Of a stretch of DNA of 64,000 nucleotides, positions 22,858-33,799 are shown piece by piece. A model generated the notes under the pieces. That model had not been told where the DNA came from. It did not search any database and saw only the letters and a program-made list of their open reading frames with translations. Source of the DNA: Agarophyton chilense (Eukaryota; Rhodophyta; Florideophyceae; Gracilariales; Gracilariaceae); the NCBI GenBank assembly GCA_030374765.1, contig JARGXX010000079.1, forward strand, positions 806,001 through 870,000. The letters are read 5' to 3'. The translations under genes were made by a program, and so were the position numbers. Each line of letters begins with the position of its first letter. Positions within the stretch are counted from its first letter, which is position 1.

Positions 22858-23421
22858 TCAAATAGGGGTTTTCTTATTCCTAAGAGTAGAACGATGACTG
22901 CGGCTATGAAGATGAACCCTGAGGGCGTGAGCTTCAGTAAATGAAATGTTGCAAACGCGGCAGTGAATATCTTCACGCGTATAGTTGGTCCGGCGAAGCT
23001 TGCGTTGGTGACCTTTTCCTTTCTGATGCGATTCCAGCTGCTGAATACTGCGAACAGAAATATTACAAACAGCACAACGCTTAAACGCACGTTTCCTCGG
23101 AGGGGGGTTTTTCTTACGACGCTCTGCTTGATTAGAGACGCGGAGAATGTGTCGCGATCGCCTCTCAGAGAAAACTTCTTTAGAAGGGAAAAGAGAGATG
23201 GAAGGCGTATGTGTAGTAATAGGAAGGCTTTCGGTGTTGCTGGTTTGTTTCGAACTTCCGTCACTTGAGCTTTCGTTAGCTTCAACCGCTTCGTGTTCGA
23301 TAACACTCGGTACGCGCGCGGAATAGCTATTTCGTTTGCTATTTTTATTTCGGTTGTTATCGCGCACGTGCTCGACTCCAGAATCAGGCGAATATTCGGA
23401 AGATGATTGTGACCTTGGCAC
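22858..23421 (-). CDS. U1-like double zinc-finger ORF upstream of Copia gag
   Basis: 187 codons ending just before gag. The N-terminal 100 residues are Ser/Arg-rich. Two C2H2 fingers of the U1/matrin type follow: CAVCNISVRSIQQLESHQKGKGH and CRVCNISFTEAHALRVHLHSRSH (each C-x2-C-x12-H-x5-H), joined by a basic linker. Such fingers bind dsRNA or RNA. There is no ATG at the open start; the sequence just upstream on the minus strand (a T-run, then TTACACACAG) is a good splice acceptor, so a spliced leader exon may supply the start. A separate zinc-finger ORF before gag is unusual for Copia. Confidence 0.65.
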   Translation of the reverse strand: MPRSQSSSEYSPDSGVEHVRDNNRNKNSKRNSYSARVPSVIEHEAVEANESSSDGSSKQTSNTESLPITTHTPSISLFPSKEVFSERRSRHILRVSNQAERRKKNPPPRKRAFKRCAVCNISVRSIQQLESHQKGKGHQRKLRRTNYTREDIHCRVCNISFTEAHALRVHLHSRSHRSTLRNKKTPI

Positions 23422-23771
23422 TGTGTGTAAGAAAAAAAAATCGGTTAGAATATATTACACACAATACCAAAAAGTAGTTCTAAAAAAACTTATTTATTAC
23501 TGCGACACTCTTGGCTTAATAAACTTTTTTTTTTAATTTATCAACTGTATCACCTCCGACTACTAGCAACGACGGGTGCAGAGTAGTTAGATGTGAGTGA
23601 CAGAACAGTACCACCAAAGGAAAAATCCAGAATATATTCCACGTTTTCACTTCAAAGGCACTTCTCGGGTGTTCAAGCTTGAAAGATCGGGGTTAAAAAA
23701 ATAACGTCTGAAAAAATTCCAGAAAAACAATTCCAAAAAATATCTTCAAAACGCGCACATAAATTTCGGAA

Positions 23772-24156
23772 TGTTGTGCAAACGTCGATTTGGTGTAAAC
23801 GGCGTAAACGGCGGCGCGAGAGCAAGACGAACGAGAAGGACGTTGACGGTCAAGAAGAAGTTGTAGTAGAGGAGGTTGAGGGTTGATATCTTTTAAATGA
23901 TGATAATATCGGACAAGAGAAGTAGTTCTCTTGTTCCGAGCTCTTTTGTAGTGGCTGGGAGCATGGCGTGGGTCTCTACCGTGCCAAGTAAGCAGTGTCA
24001 TTTTAATTCAACTTCTCCTACTAATTCAAAGTAAAGATTCAATTTTGTGTCTATCTATCGTTCGCTACTTAGAATCACAGTGCAACCTACGATGCTACTT
24101 ACAATAGATTGCTTGTTTGTAGTTCTACACTACCCTCTCGCGAGACGTCTTCAACA
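23772..24156 (-). repeat. 5' LTR of Copia element (385 bp)
   Basis: Same TG...CA ends as 16622-17082 but with one copy fewer by two of the 38-bp unit. Followed by CACAC at 24157-24161. Confidence 0.9.
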
Positions 24157-24161
24157 CACAC

Positions 24162-26330
24162 ATATATATCTATCATTGGATCACTATTTTGTTGGGAACC
24201 GTTACCCTACGATAGATATGCCAAACTCTACTCGGTGTTTCTTAAATTGTCTCGTAATCAACACTCCTTCTGGAATTCTTCAATTAAACCTTCAAAAACA
24301 GATATACCGGTTTTGGCAAAAGCTTCATTTTCGTTTTTATCACAGATTATGTCATGACCCATGATGAGAATTTTGGATAGACGGATGATTCTCCCAGGAG
24401 TCTATACGTCCAGAGAGTTAACCATATATTGGGCCGGCTTGGCCTTATATAAGGAGTCTTTTTCCCCAGAAGTAGTTTAAAACGCTGGTTTTAATTCTTT
24501 AGCGCAGCATTCTATTTTCTAAGTAAAAAGGTTTTCTGACCATGTCTTACCTCCTTTAAATTACATTTTTGGCCTGTTTTCTTCAAAAACACCAGCACAG
24601 TAGTTTTATGACTACTCATATACTTATTTAAACATTGTTCAAACATTGTTGACTTAATTGTAACTCTAGAACTCCTTCAAAGCTAGACTACTTATAATAA
24701 TTATTATGTTTCAAAAATGAATTTGCATGTTCCTCAAAAGCAGAGCAAAAATGATGACATATGCTAAAAGAATAGTTCTGAAAAAACCATAGTGAATATA
24801 GCAAGTTGAATATCGTGGATGATATTAGTAGAGCGTTTAGTTTCACATGAGTTTTTTCTTATATTTTGAAAACGTGAATTTAGAAGGCCTTTAACTGCAT
24901 GATATCAAACGAACATCACTGTTGATGACTAAATAGTTCATCAAGTATTATGAATGTTACACAGGTGATCTTTAAAATCGACGAGAGTACTCATACTGTG
25001 AGATGTTTAAATATTCATATCATCGTGTTTTCATTCTGTTTCAACTTATTTTGATTTCTGTGTTTTTTTTCTTCTTTTGCATCGACCTTCCTATGTTGAA
25101 TTTGTGAGAGTATAATGTAATTTTTGCGTTTTTGGCCTGGCTTTTTCAAATAAATTTTATTTCCAGCCACCTGTGGACTACCTACTTGTCGTCTTCTGCA
25201 GAAATTATGTTCATAGTTCCACTAGTCGTCCAGGTGCTACCTTTGAACCAGTTTGGAAGGTTTCAATAGAAAATCTGCGGTATAAGACTCACTTTGATCT
25301 CATATGCACCTTTGTATTGTATAGTGAGCCACACCAATGAAGGAGTTATGACACGTGGTGGAACTAGATGGTTGCCGGCATGTGCCGTGTACTAAAGTTT
25401 TTCTAGTTAGCAACTACCTTAGCTTTTCCCTAATATAGTATTATTTAGATACGAGTTATTAAATAGGGAGACGCACCTCAAGGGCATCTCTTCGTGGCCA
25501 CATGGCAAGGATCACCACCATAGGTCGGATGGTTGGAGATATATATCTTCACCAAGCATGGCTACCCCGGTCTATATTGTAAAGGAAAGCGCCTATTTGG
25601 CTACTTTTACCCCTTTTGATTTCTACAGTCGACCATAAGGCAATCTTAGTATTCTTACTGTTTTTCGGACCGGCGTGCGCTGTGCATCATCCTCTACCAG
25701 CGTGGTCTCAGTAAGGCCGCCGTTCCTGTTGCACCCTTCATTGGCCGGGTCTGGCATGTAGTGAAACGCCCTCGGAGATATTCCGGTGTCGAATACTCAT
25801 ATGTTAACATTGATACTTCCGTAAGAGATGCTCTACTCATGAGAGAAAAGTTGTAGAATTTTGGCACTATGGTAACGTGGTATATTTAGAAGGCAGGGAT
25901 CCCCACTATAACGGGTCCCCATATGAGAAAAACAATAATTAGAAATGTAGTAATATAATAAGTGGCACTAGATTAGTTTTTTTTAATTAATTAGTCTAGT
26001 GGCCACAGTATAACAGTACTTGGGCTGCGGCGATATCACCGTCGCCATCGTTATCCGCATTGCCATTGGTTCAGTTATCGCACCGGCATCTCTTCACAAA
26101 AGATCCTTACTACACTTTGTGTGTTTTCCTATTTCCTTTATTCCTATATTTTACTGTGTGCTATAGGTTTCTTCTTCGCATCAGTAATGGGTTGTTTCTT
26201 GGTTTTTTGATATTTGTACTACTCTGTTGGAGTTTCTCCCTTTATTTATCGCTTTATATCTCCTGTTCCAAGGGTTATCGGCATTGTCATCGTACACTTC
26301 ATACTCGATTCTATCTCCACTTCCGTGGTA
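24162..26330. other. AT-rich intergenic DNA, probably including an undetermined LTR start
   Basis: No motif-bearing ORF. The LTR whose end is seen at 26331-26571 must begin somewhere here, but I could not place its TG start. Confidence 0.4.
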
Positions 26331-26571
26331 TATCCTGAAGTCTCCTTGGAGTTACGCCCACAGCTGAGAGATACGGAAGGCTCTACGCTGAGTTCTCCTA
26401 AGAAGGTAGCAAGGCTTCGCACACCTTGAGTGTCTTCTCCCCTCGCGGGGTATTGCACTACATGCCACACCCCAGGTATCCTCAATCTCCCCCTCCTATG
26501 CGAGCCCATCGCGTGCTCCCTAGCACTGTCAGGTATTGAACGCCCTCGCTACCGTTTTAGATTATACCACA
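26331..26571 (+). repeat. End of a Gypsy-family LTR
   Basis: GGAGTTACGCCC, GGAAGGCTCTACGCTGAG and GCAAGGCTTCGCACACCTTG align by eye with the end of the LTR at 1870-1986. The LTR end is placed at CCACA (26571), three bases before the primer-binding-like TGGTCCCCCGACTTGGAA at 26575-26592. A 110-bp stretch after 26462 has no partner in the other LTRs. Confidence 0.55.
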
Positions 26572-26592
26572 CTTTGGTCCCCCGACTTGGAA

Positions 26593-28533
26593 ATTTATTT
26601 TCACCACGTTTGGAATTGAAAAGGAAGATTTGGAGTTGAATCCGTACCGTTGGGTGAGGAAGTCACTGAAACAGTAACTGTTGACCCTTCCGTTTACCTC
26701 AATGAACTAATCATTGAAAAACGCGCCGAGGCGCATCAGTAGGGCGCCTAATGCACCAGTGGGTGGTCTTTTCTCACGTGGAGGACTTTGACAACCAATT
26801 CTGGACAACCTATAGAAACTTTTTCCGAAGACGAAAACCACTGAGGTCGATACATCAGGTCCAGAGACAAAAGATCCTTCGATAGAAGCCCGAGATATCA
26901 ATTTTGTTGCACAATGGGAAGAAGTCCCTGGCCTCCTACTGGATATGGATGAAATTTCCCGTGAGGTGGTTGAGCGTGCCTATCAGGAAGTGCTGAATCG
27001 TTTGTCGCTATTTATCATCAACTACACCTAGAACCAGGTTAGAGGACAAATCGACCACTTGGTGATGCTACCCTTACAGAATCATGGTGTTTTCCAAACC
27101 TAAGTGAAGGCTAAAGCAAATGTCATCAAGGTGTAGGCCCAAGCCCGTTTTCAAAAACCTCATGGTGATTTCGGTGATCTCCAAACCAACCTTCCAACTT
27201 CCCTAAATATTGAGAAGCTGCATAACAGGATTCGAAGAAGGGCAGAGCCTCCAGCGATTGAAGGCCCCAGGGTATAATTACCTACCTAAACATGTTGGTA
27301 GAGCTGTGCAGGGAATCATTGGAGGAGACCCTGGTGATAAATATGTGTTGTCGATCTCGGAAGAGAAGCGACACCGACGACCATCTGGTAAGAATAAGAA
27401 GAAAACCAAAAGGACAAAGAGAAGGGGGCACCGGTCGGACCCTGAGTCTTCGAGCTTGGAATCCGACTCCGGTTGGTCAACGGATGACAACCGAAAAAGG
27501 TCACAAAAACGCAGGAAGTATTTCCATCGTGAGGAGGGGGAAATTAACCGCAAGGGTATGACCAAAAGGTATGACTCGTCAGAGTCAGATTCCAACTGCG
27601 ATCTCGACCTAGAGATGATCGTTCTTTTTAAAGACCTTTTACAAAGGCGGTTGACTTTCACATCTATAAGTTGGAGGAAAAGAGCTATCAGTATACCAAA
27701 GGGGTTTCTGAGAAGATAACTAAACATCACCGGAAGCCTAGTTTCGAGACAGAAGACACCAGTTTTCCGGGAGACAACCCCATCGCTATCATCGACTTCC
27801 TTAAAGGTTTAAGATAGATTGTGACAAAAATGGGTTTTCAAAAAGGTGTCGCGACGTAGTTATTTCGGTTCTACCTCAAAAATCAGGCCGGCGACATGTT
27901 ACAAAGTCTTACCGGGCAATACCGTGGCAGGGGATGATAAACCGACAGAATATTTGGACTAAATACCCACGGGTGGTGAATTATCTTTTGGAAACCTATG
28001 TGACCGACTAGGTGATTTAGGAGCCCTACTCCAAGGTGCTCACACACCGTCAACGAGCTGTACAAACCGAACTGGGTTAAGCACTCTCGCTTAGGGTGAC
28101 GGCGTCCCGATGCGGTAGCGTTTTTACTACCTCAAGGTTGATGTCAATGCACTCTGATATCATCGACAAACCAATAAGGTCTCAGGTAAGGAAATATCTT
28201 TGCTAATTCCGTAAAGGGGATTACAACGCACTGGCGCGTTAGGCGCAAGGCCTAGGAGATACGATACGAATGAGAAAGAGGAAAGTGGCCCCCACACCGA
28301 AAGGGACAAACGATAAACCGAAACGGTCAGTCTTCGGCATCGAAGAAGCATCCACTACTGAGGACGAATCAGCTGAACACACACCTCACGAGCAGACTGT
28401 TCTTCTGATCAACACCTCTTAGGTTGGAAAACATCCGCCTCCCAGCTCCAACTGATCAAGTTCAGTATCTGGTCGGTCACGCTCGGAACCACCGTCGACT
28501 CCCTCAACGATAGTATCCACCCCCCACCACCTG
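26593..28533 (+). pseudogene. Decayed Ty3/Gypsy gag
   Basis: Plus-strand reading from about 26890 gives WEEVPGLLLDMDEISREVV, many stops, then a basic/serine block (GKNKKKTKRTKRRGHRSDPE, 27390-27560) like the RRKSKKR/SSSSSSES region of the Gag at 2214. A capsid-like stretch (about 27720-28120) resembles the Gag core of elements A and B, such as NPIAIIDFLK and FRFYLKNQAGDML. Stops throughout. It is cut at 28534 by transposon X. Confidence 0.6.
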
Positions 28534-28556
28534 CGTCAGTGTTCTCGGAATGCTAG
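28534..28556 (+). repeat. Terminal inverted repeat, left end of X
   Basis: CGTCAGTGTTCTCGGAATGC..., inverted at 33072-33094. Confidence 0.8.
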
Positions 28557-28749
28557 TTCAGTGGTCAAAAAAGGACGAATTGAAATGACCGAAAAACCCG
28601 TGAATTTATCCAAATTTGGAGGTGTTAATTTCCGAAAATATTTTCATTCGTTCATTAGTGCTAGTTTGTATGGGAAGGAAAACTAGCACATATCTGCAGT
28701 TTTTCTAGTTTTGATGGAGGTAAAACTAGCGTGAATCTTTCTGTCGCCG

Positions 28750-30880
28750 CAGTTTAGGTCCATTTTTTTCGCCCCCTCCACCATCTTCGATCCCCACAAA
28801 CGCTTCTCCGCAACCCTCTTCCAGAAAGACGAAATCCATGTCCTCAAACAACAGCTCGCCCTCGCACACTTCAAGAACACCTTTTTCCACCCCATCTCCC
28901 AAACATCCGCCTCCGGCTCCCCCGCCTTCGCACACCCCATGGCAGCCACCCTCGGTTCAAAGGTCGTCCCCGCACTCAAGACCGCCATCATGCAGTCCAC
29001 AAAAGATAACATCGTCTGGCATCTCCCTCACTCCACCGGTATCGACTCCTTCATCGGCCTCGTCCAAATCTACTCCGACAAGTCCTCTACCTCTCTCAAA
29101 TCTTCTTCCATCACCTCCTACCCCCTCCACATCACCCTTCTCAACTTCTCCGACTTTTTTCGGCGCAAATGCATCTCCGACAATCTCACACTCCTCGGCT
29201 ATCTTCCCACCTCCTTCACCCCAATCACTCCTTCTCCAGATGCAGATATTATCACTCATTCCTCCTCCATCCCCCGCCAAACAAAAATGGAACTCATACA
29301 GCAGACCATCTCCTCCCTCCTTCAACCTCTCTTCTCTTCCGCCCTCCCCGCTTTCCCCTTCCGCGACGCAGACGGCGTTCTTCGTCAATGCCACTTCATC
29401 ATCGCCAGCTACTGCGCAGACATTCCCGAGGCAAAGGATATTCTCGCCATCTCCCACGGCACCCGCCCCCAGCACCCCTGCCACAGATGCTCTGTCCCTC
29501 GCTCACAACTCCACCAACACTCTCACGCCCATCCCCCTCGATCTCTTCCCCTCACCCTTGCAGCCCACAAACACTTCTCCCTCCTCAAGGACTCCGAAGC
29601 AGCTCTCCTCGCCCGCAAGCCAAGAGTCTCGCGCAACTTCAAGGAACAAGCTCTCCAAGCACTCCACTCTCTCTCCCTCGCAAAATACCCCTCCCTCTTC
29701 GAGTCTTACCCCTTTTTCAACATCACCCCCCTCCTCACCACATACAACATCTTCCCCTTCGAACCCCTCCACAATTTCCACCTCGGCGTTTCCAAACTCA
29801 TCAAGCTCGCCGCCATCGAACGTCTCAGATCAGAACACCTCTTCACCACCATCAGCTCCATAAACTCCCGCCGTTCCTTCCACTCCGTCCGCACCTCCAT
29901 CCTCAAGCACTCCAACTTCATCCTCACCGCCATCGAAAATCATTCCCCAGCTACCGGCCTCCACATCGACTTCTCTACTTCCGAAAGCGGGCAGTCCCTC
30001 AACGGCTTCTTCACAACTGACGGCGTCCGCGGCATGCTAGAAGCAAAAGACTACCGCGCCCTCGACATGGTCTTCCCCTTCATCGGCGCCTTCTTCGACC
30101 GCTGCTGTGACGAAGCCAATTCCGCTCTCGTCACAACCGTCTTCTCCAAGTACACAGATCTCCTCCTCACCTGCATGTGCTACAACTCCGTCCCCGAATG
30201 GACCACTTCTCGTCTTGGCAAACTCACCTCCCAAATCCATTCCTTCAAGCACAGAGCTGTCGATGTTCTCGGTCCATACCATACCTCCAACCTTGGCACC
30301 CTCAAATTCCACCTCCTCGATCACATCTTACACGACATTCACGCATTGGGGGTCTCCACTTCAACGATGCAGGTATCTTTGAACAAGCCCATACCTTCTT
30401 CAAAGCAAATTACTCCCGAACCTCCGAGCGCAGACCCACCGCGCACAACGAAACCATCCGTGCCATCGAACGCTCCGATGCCGTCAACAATTGGATTTCT
30501 CTCTCCGCTGATCCTTCCGTCACCTCATCCTCCCATGCCCCTCCTCCTCCCTTCCAAGCCCGCAAACCAGGTTTCGTCCGTGATGGCAAGCACACCTCCT
30601 TTTCCGATCTCATCACCGCTCACAAATTTCTTCGAGCAAACCCCTAATCAACAATCTTTTCCCTTCAGGACCTCTTCTCCCCAGACACTATCGCCATCAT
30701 CTCACAGATTGGAACCCTCGCACTCCCCTCCTTCGTCACACTCACACTCGAAACACTAGCTCTCAACCGGGACTGCCCCACTCTCCGCCAAACCCGTCTC
30801 ACATTCGTCAATTCCGCATACGTCGTCGGCGGCTTCACCCCAACCCTAGACGACTACATCGCCGATCGAAACGGCTCCGA
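28750..30880 (+). pseudogene. Transposase fragment in X
   Basis: Homologous throughout to residues about 185 onward of the Y transposase. It opens abruptly after the subterminal repeats (junction near 28750), so the N-terminal zinc finger is absent. The frame is intact from 28939 to about 30343, with IYSDKSSTSLKSSSITSYPL, LLGYLPTSFTPI, ASYCADIPEAKDILAISHGT and HPCHRCSVPRSQL. One base missing near 30343 shifts the frame, a TAA follows at 30645-30647, and the coding ends at about 30835 where the sequence leaves the transposase. Lesions differ from those in Y. It cannot make an enzyme. Confidence 0.75.
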
Positions 30881-30999
30881 TCCGTGCTTTGCACGGTGTT
30901 GTCTGTGAAAACATGCATTTGTAGCGTTATATTCGTGTTGCACTGCACACATCTACCTTGACCGCACGAATGCACACGTGTCGCTTGCACGAATATTCC

Positions 31000-31290
31000 T
31001 CCGCCTGCGGGGAGTGCTACGGCATGCCATTGGCCAACTTTCCTACACGTGTCGACATCCTCCAATCACGTGCCGTGGCACTCTTGGTTCCGCCGCCCGC
31101 GCGAGTGCCACGGCACGCCATTGGCGAGCGCGAGTACACGTGTCTCCGTCCTTGAATCCTGCGACGTGGGACTCCTGTTCCGCCGCCCAGCCTAGTGCCA
31201 CGGCATGCTTTTGGTCATCTGTTACACGTGTGTCGCCGTTGACTAATCCCGTGCCGTGGCAATCTTCCTCCGCGGCCAAGTGGCCCATTC
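31000..31290. repeat. 91-bp tandem repeat with ACACGTGT boxes
   Basis: About three diverged copies (starts near 31013, 31105, 31196) each carry AGTGCYACGGCAYGC, TACACGTGT and a TTCCGCCGCC-like end. A partial copy precedes them near 30965. The palindromic CACGTG core recurs once per unit, outside any gene. Confidence 0.65.
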
Positions 31291-31337
31291 GTATCACACG
31301 CAGCGACACACATACACACAAACTGTGCTTTAGAACT

Positions 31338-32339
31338 CTGACGGCCGACAGAGGTGCGCTCTGACTTCATCGGGGGTGCCGATGAAGTCCCCGCGCACCT
31401 CTGTCGGCCGACAGAATGCACCGTGTACACCTGGGCGTTCTAAAAATTACAAAATTATATGTATTAGGTCGGCCGACAGAAATGTGCGGGGACTTCATCG
31501 GGACCCCCGATAAAGTCATAGCGCACCTCTTTCGGCCGTCAGAGTGCCCCGTGTACACCTGGGCGTTCCAAAATTATATGTATTATGTCGACCGACACAA
31601 GTGTGCTGCGACTTCATCGGTGGACCGATGAAGTGGCAGAGAACCCCTGTTGGCCGACAAATACGGCATAACATCACGCATGATGCGTTTTTGAGATGTT
31701 TTTCGACTGTCATTCGACCGAGGTGCGCTCCGACTTCATCGGGGGTCCCGATGAAGTCTCTGCGCACCTTTTACGGCCGATAGAATGCACCGTCTACATC
31801 TGGGCGTCCTAAAAATTACAATATTATACGTATTATGTCAGCCGACAGAGGTGCGTGGGGACTTCATCGGGACCCCCGATGCAGTCGGAGCGCACCTCTG
31901 TCGGCCGTCAGAGTGCACCTTGTACACCTGGGCGTTCTAAAATTATATGTGTTATGTCGACCGAAAAATACGCCATAAAATCACGCATGATGCGTTTCTG
32001 AGATATTTATCGACTGACGGCCAACAGAGGTGCGCTCCGACTTCATCGGGGGTCCCGATGAAGTCCCCGCGCACCTCTGTCGGCCGACATAATACATATA
32101 ATTTTGAAAATTTTAGGACGCCCAGGTGTACACGGTGCATTTTGTCAGCCGACAGAGGTGCGCGGGGACTTCATCGGGACCCCCGATGAAGTCGGAGCGC
32201 ACCTATGTCGGCCGACAGTCGACCAACATCTCAGAAACGCATCATGCGTGGTGTTATGCCGTATTTGTCGGCCGACAGGGGTTCCCTGCCACTTCATCGG
32301 TCCCCCGATGAAGTCGCAGCACACCCTTGTCGGCCAACA
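31338..32339. repeat. Array of eight 74-75 bp palindromes
   Basis: Units at about 31338-31414, 31468-31542, 31587-31659, 31713-31782, 31837-31911, 32013-32089, 32144-32218 and 32265-32339. Each has arms CTGTCGGCCGACAGAGGTGCG and GACTTCATCGG around a few central bases, followed by the inverted arms; each could fold into a long hairpin or cruciform. AT-rich spacers (AAATTATATGTATTATGTC) and small palindromes (ACGCATGATGCGT) alternate and are themselves inverted in the last two units. A ninth half-unit begins near 32378. ORFs across this area are by-products of the repeats. Confidence 0.85.
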
Positions 32340-32407
32340 ATTCACCAACATGTTTTTGGGACACCATTCGGGCCATTTGTTGGCCGCCAGGGGTGTGCTG
32401 CGACTCG

Positions 32408-32839
32408 ATGGGGCTGGAGATGGGGAAGCTGTGGAGGGCGAATGAGGAACTGAAGAGGCGTGTGAAGGTGTTGGAAGTGCACATGGAAGGGGTGGGGGAG
32501 ATTTGGGGTGCGCGAAAGGTGTTGAAGGAGGTGGGAGAGGAGAGGGGTAGAGCGAAAGGGTCGCCGATGACGCCAGGGAGACGCGGGGAGCCGGCTGGGA
32601 TGAAGAAGGGGAGAGAGGAATGGAAAGGGGGAGGAGTTGGAGAGAGTCGGCTGAAGAAGAGGAGGGTTGGTAAGGATATGGAGAAGAAGGGTGGGAATGT
32701 GTGTGTGGTGGGGCAGCCGGGTGTGAGGAACTTGAGCAGTGGGGAGGTGGACGAGGTTGAGAATGCGGTGGTGGACTTCTTCAACCTCAAATACCCTCCC
32801 GGTGGAACGCTCGAGCATAGTAAGCAAAAGGGCCAGTAA
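32408..32839 (+). CDS. Small coiled-coil/basic protein of the transposon
   Basis: From ATG 32408: MGLEMGKLWRANEELKRRVK, a helix likely to coil, then a basic Gly/Lys/Arg stretch and the ending VENAVVDFFNLKYPPGG. The last 100 residues are nearly identical in Y (43666-43358, minus), where the helix is missing. Function unknown; a conserved C-terminus in both copies implies the gene belongs to the element. Confidence 0.55.
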   Translation: MGLEMGKLWRANEELKRRVKVLEVHMEGVGEIWGARKVLKEVGEERGRAKGSPMTPGRRGEPAGMKKGREEWKGGGVGESRLKKRRVGKDMEKKGGNVCVVGQPGVRNLSSGEVDEVENAVVDFFNLKYPPGGTLEHSKQKGQ

Positions 32840-33071
32840 GGAGGTAGAAGGTACTGACGACTGCCTTGGTATGGATCTCCACCTAGAGCGGTCAAAAGTG
32901 ACCAGTAAACTGTAAATGCAGATTAAACTGCATTAAGTGGTCAAAACACTAAGATGTATGGAGTTCTTATTTCCGAAAAATTGTTTTTTGAGGTGCCGAA
33001 CTAGCGCAATCTGTAAAATTCTTAGATTTTTTGGCTTTTTATTTACAAAACTAGCTATCTAGCACACTTAT

Positions 33072-33094
33072 CTAGCATTCCGAGAACACAGACG
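33072..33094 (-). repeat. Terminal inverted repeat, right end of X
   Basis: Plus strand CTAGCATTCCGAGAACACAGACG; same as the left end of Y inverted. Confidence 0.8.
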
Positions 33095-33277
33095 TGGTTC
33101 TTGCAGTAATATATGCTAACCAAGTTGGTGGGCGGCCTTCATACAGAACGGCAATGCCATTCCCTGATAAGGTCCAACGAAGACTAACTACAATGGCACA
33201 AAGAGATCCCGAATTAGGGAACTTCCTTTGCTTGTTTTGTTGATCTCCCCACCACTTGACGACGCAGAGCACCAGAG

Positions 33278-33722
33278 TGTGAAGAAGCGATGAGAACGGT
33301 TGAGCCCTGTAAGCCACCGGACCCTGAGGTATCTTACAGGCGACAAGTGGACGGGCCGCTTTCAGGTGAACTCATATAGATTATTAATTTATTTAATTAG
33401 TGCAAGAGATTAGCATTACAGTGCCAGGGAGATCTCCCCGCCTCGCCTGTACAATTTACTTAGCTAGAGTGACGCTTCTCCCTTAGAGTACGGTAGGCAC
33501 CGTGACGATACTAAAAAACCCCCTTTGGTATATTAGTTACACCCTTTGGTCTTCAAGCCATCGTTTCCGTAGTTCCAACCTGTAGGACTACGCAGTAAAC
33601 GCCAGTTCATTGCACCAAGTACTCTGGGAGTGCCGCCGTCAAGGATTCGAACCTTAGGACCCGCTCTACCACGCTACCACCGGTCAAGACCCGTACGATG
33701 ACCCAACAGTCATTGCGTTACA
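33278..33722 (+). repeat. 5' LTR of element A (445 bp)
   Basis: TGTGAAGAAGCG...GCGTTACA. It is the reverse complement, with scattered differences, of LTRs at 58691-59133 and 63455-63899. It contains a tRNA-like stretch (33634-33683, minus strand). Confidence 0.85.
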
Positions 33723-33725
33723 TTT

Positions 33726-33743
33726 TGTTCTCCCGACTTGGAA
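33726..33743 (+). promoter_or_regulatory. Primer binding site of element A
   Basis: TGTTCTCCCGACTTGGAA, same site as at 1989 with small changes. Confidence 0.65.
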
Positions 33744-33799
33744 ACCTTTGGAGTATTTGAACCTACCACTGGAACGAAGAATTATCCGGATTCTAACGT

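Larger units (their letters stand above)
16622..24156 (-). mobile_element. Ty1/Copia retrotransposon, complete but inactive, minus orientation
   Basis: LTRs at 16622-17082 and 23772-24156 with a CACAC target-site duplication. Reading leftward: 5' LTR, a zinc-finger ORF (23421-22858), Gag, protease, integrase, RT and RNase H, then the 3' LTR. Integrase before RT is the Copia order. An 848-bp solo LTR (18281-19128) interrupts RT. Stops separate the domains, and both the protease and RT catalytic motifs are altered. Over the 385 comparable LTR bases I count about six differences, mostly transitions. Confidence 0.9.
28534..33094 (+). mobile_element. DNA transposon X (4.56 kb, internally deleted and rearranged)
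   Basis: Ends share the inverted motif GTGTTCTYRGAATGCTAG with each other and with transposon Y. Beyond this, the left 200 bp of X equal the reverse complement of the right end of Y, and the right 200 bp of X equal the reverse complement of the left end of Y, so X is the same family in opposite orientation. Repeated CTAGTTTT/AAAACTAGC motifs lie just inside both ends. X keeps a transposase lacking both termini, a 91-bp tandem repeat, a palindrome array and a small coiled-coil ORF. A 2-bp TG lies outside both ends; no longer duplication is seen. Confidence 0.8.

Noticed and set aside
28838..29863. 341-codon Ser/Pro-rich ORF overlapping the transposase (also 53023-54963)
   Set aside because: It is another frame of the C-rich transposase gene; the in-frame homology between X and Y and the motif-bearing sequence lie in the other frame.
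31338..32340. CRISPR array
   Set aside because: The units are palindromes with repeated, not unique, spacers, in eukaryotic transposon DNA, with no cas genes.
31215..32351. Many 60-113 codon ORFs with repeated CADFIGTPDEV-like segments
   Set aside because: They are translations of the palindromes on both strands and disappear when the repeat is recognised.
33634..33683. A true tRNA gene
   Set aside because: A and B box-like sequences are too close together and leave no room for an anticodon arm; reported only as tRNA-like.
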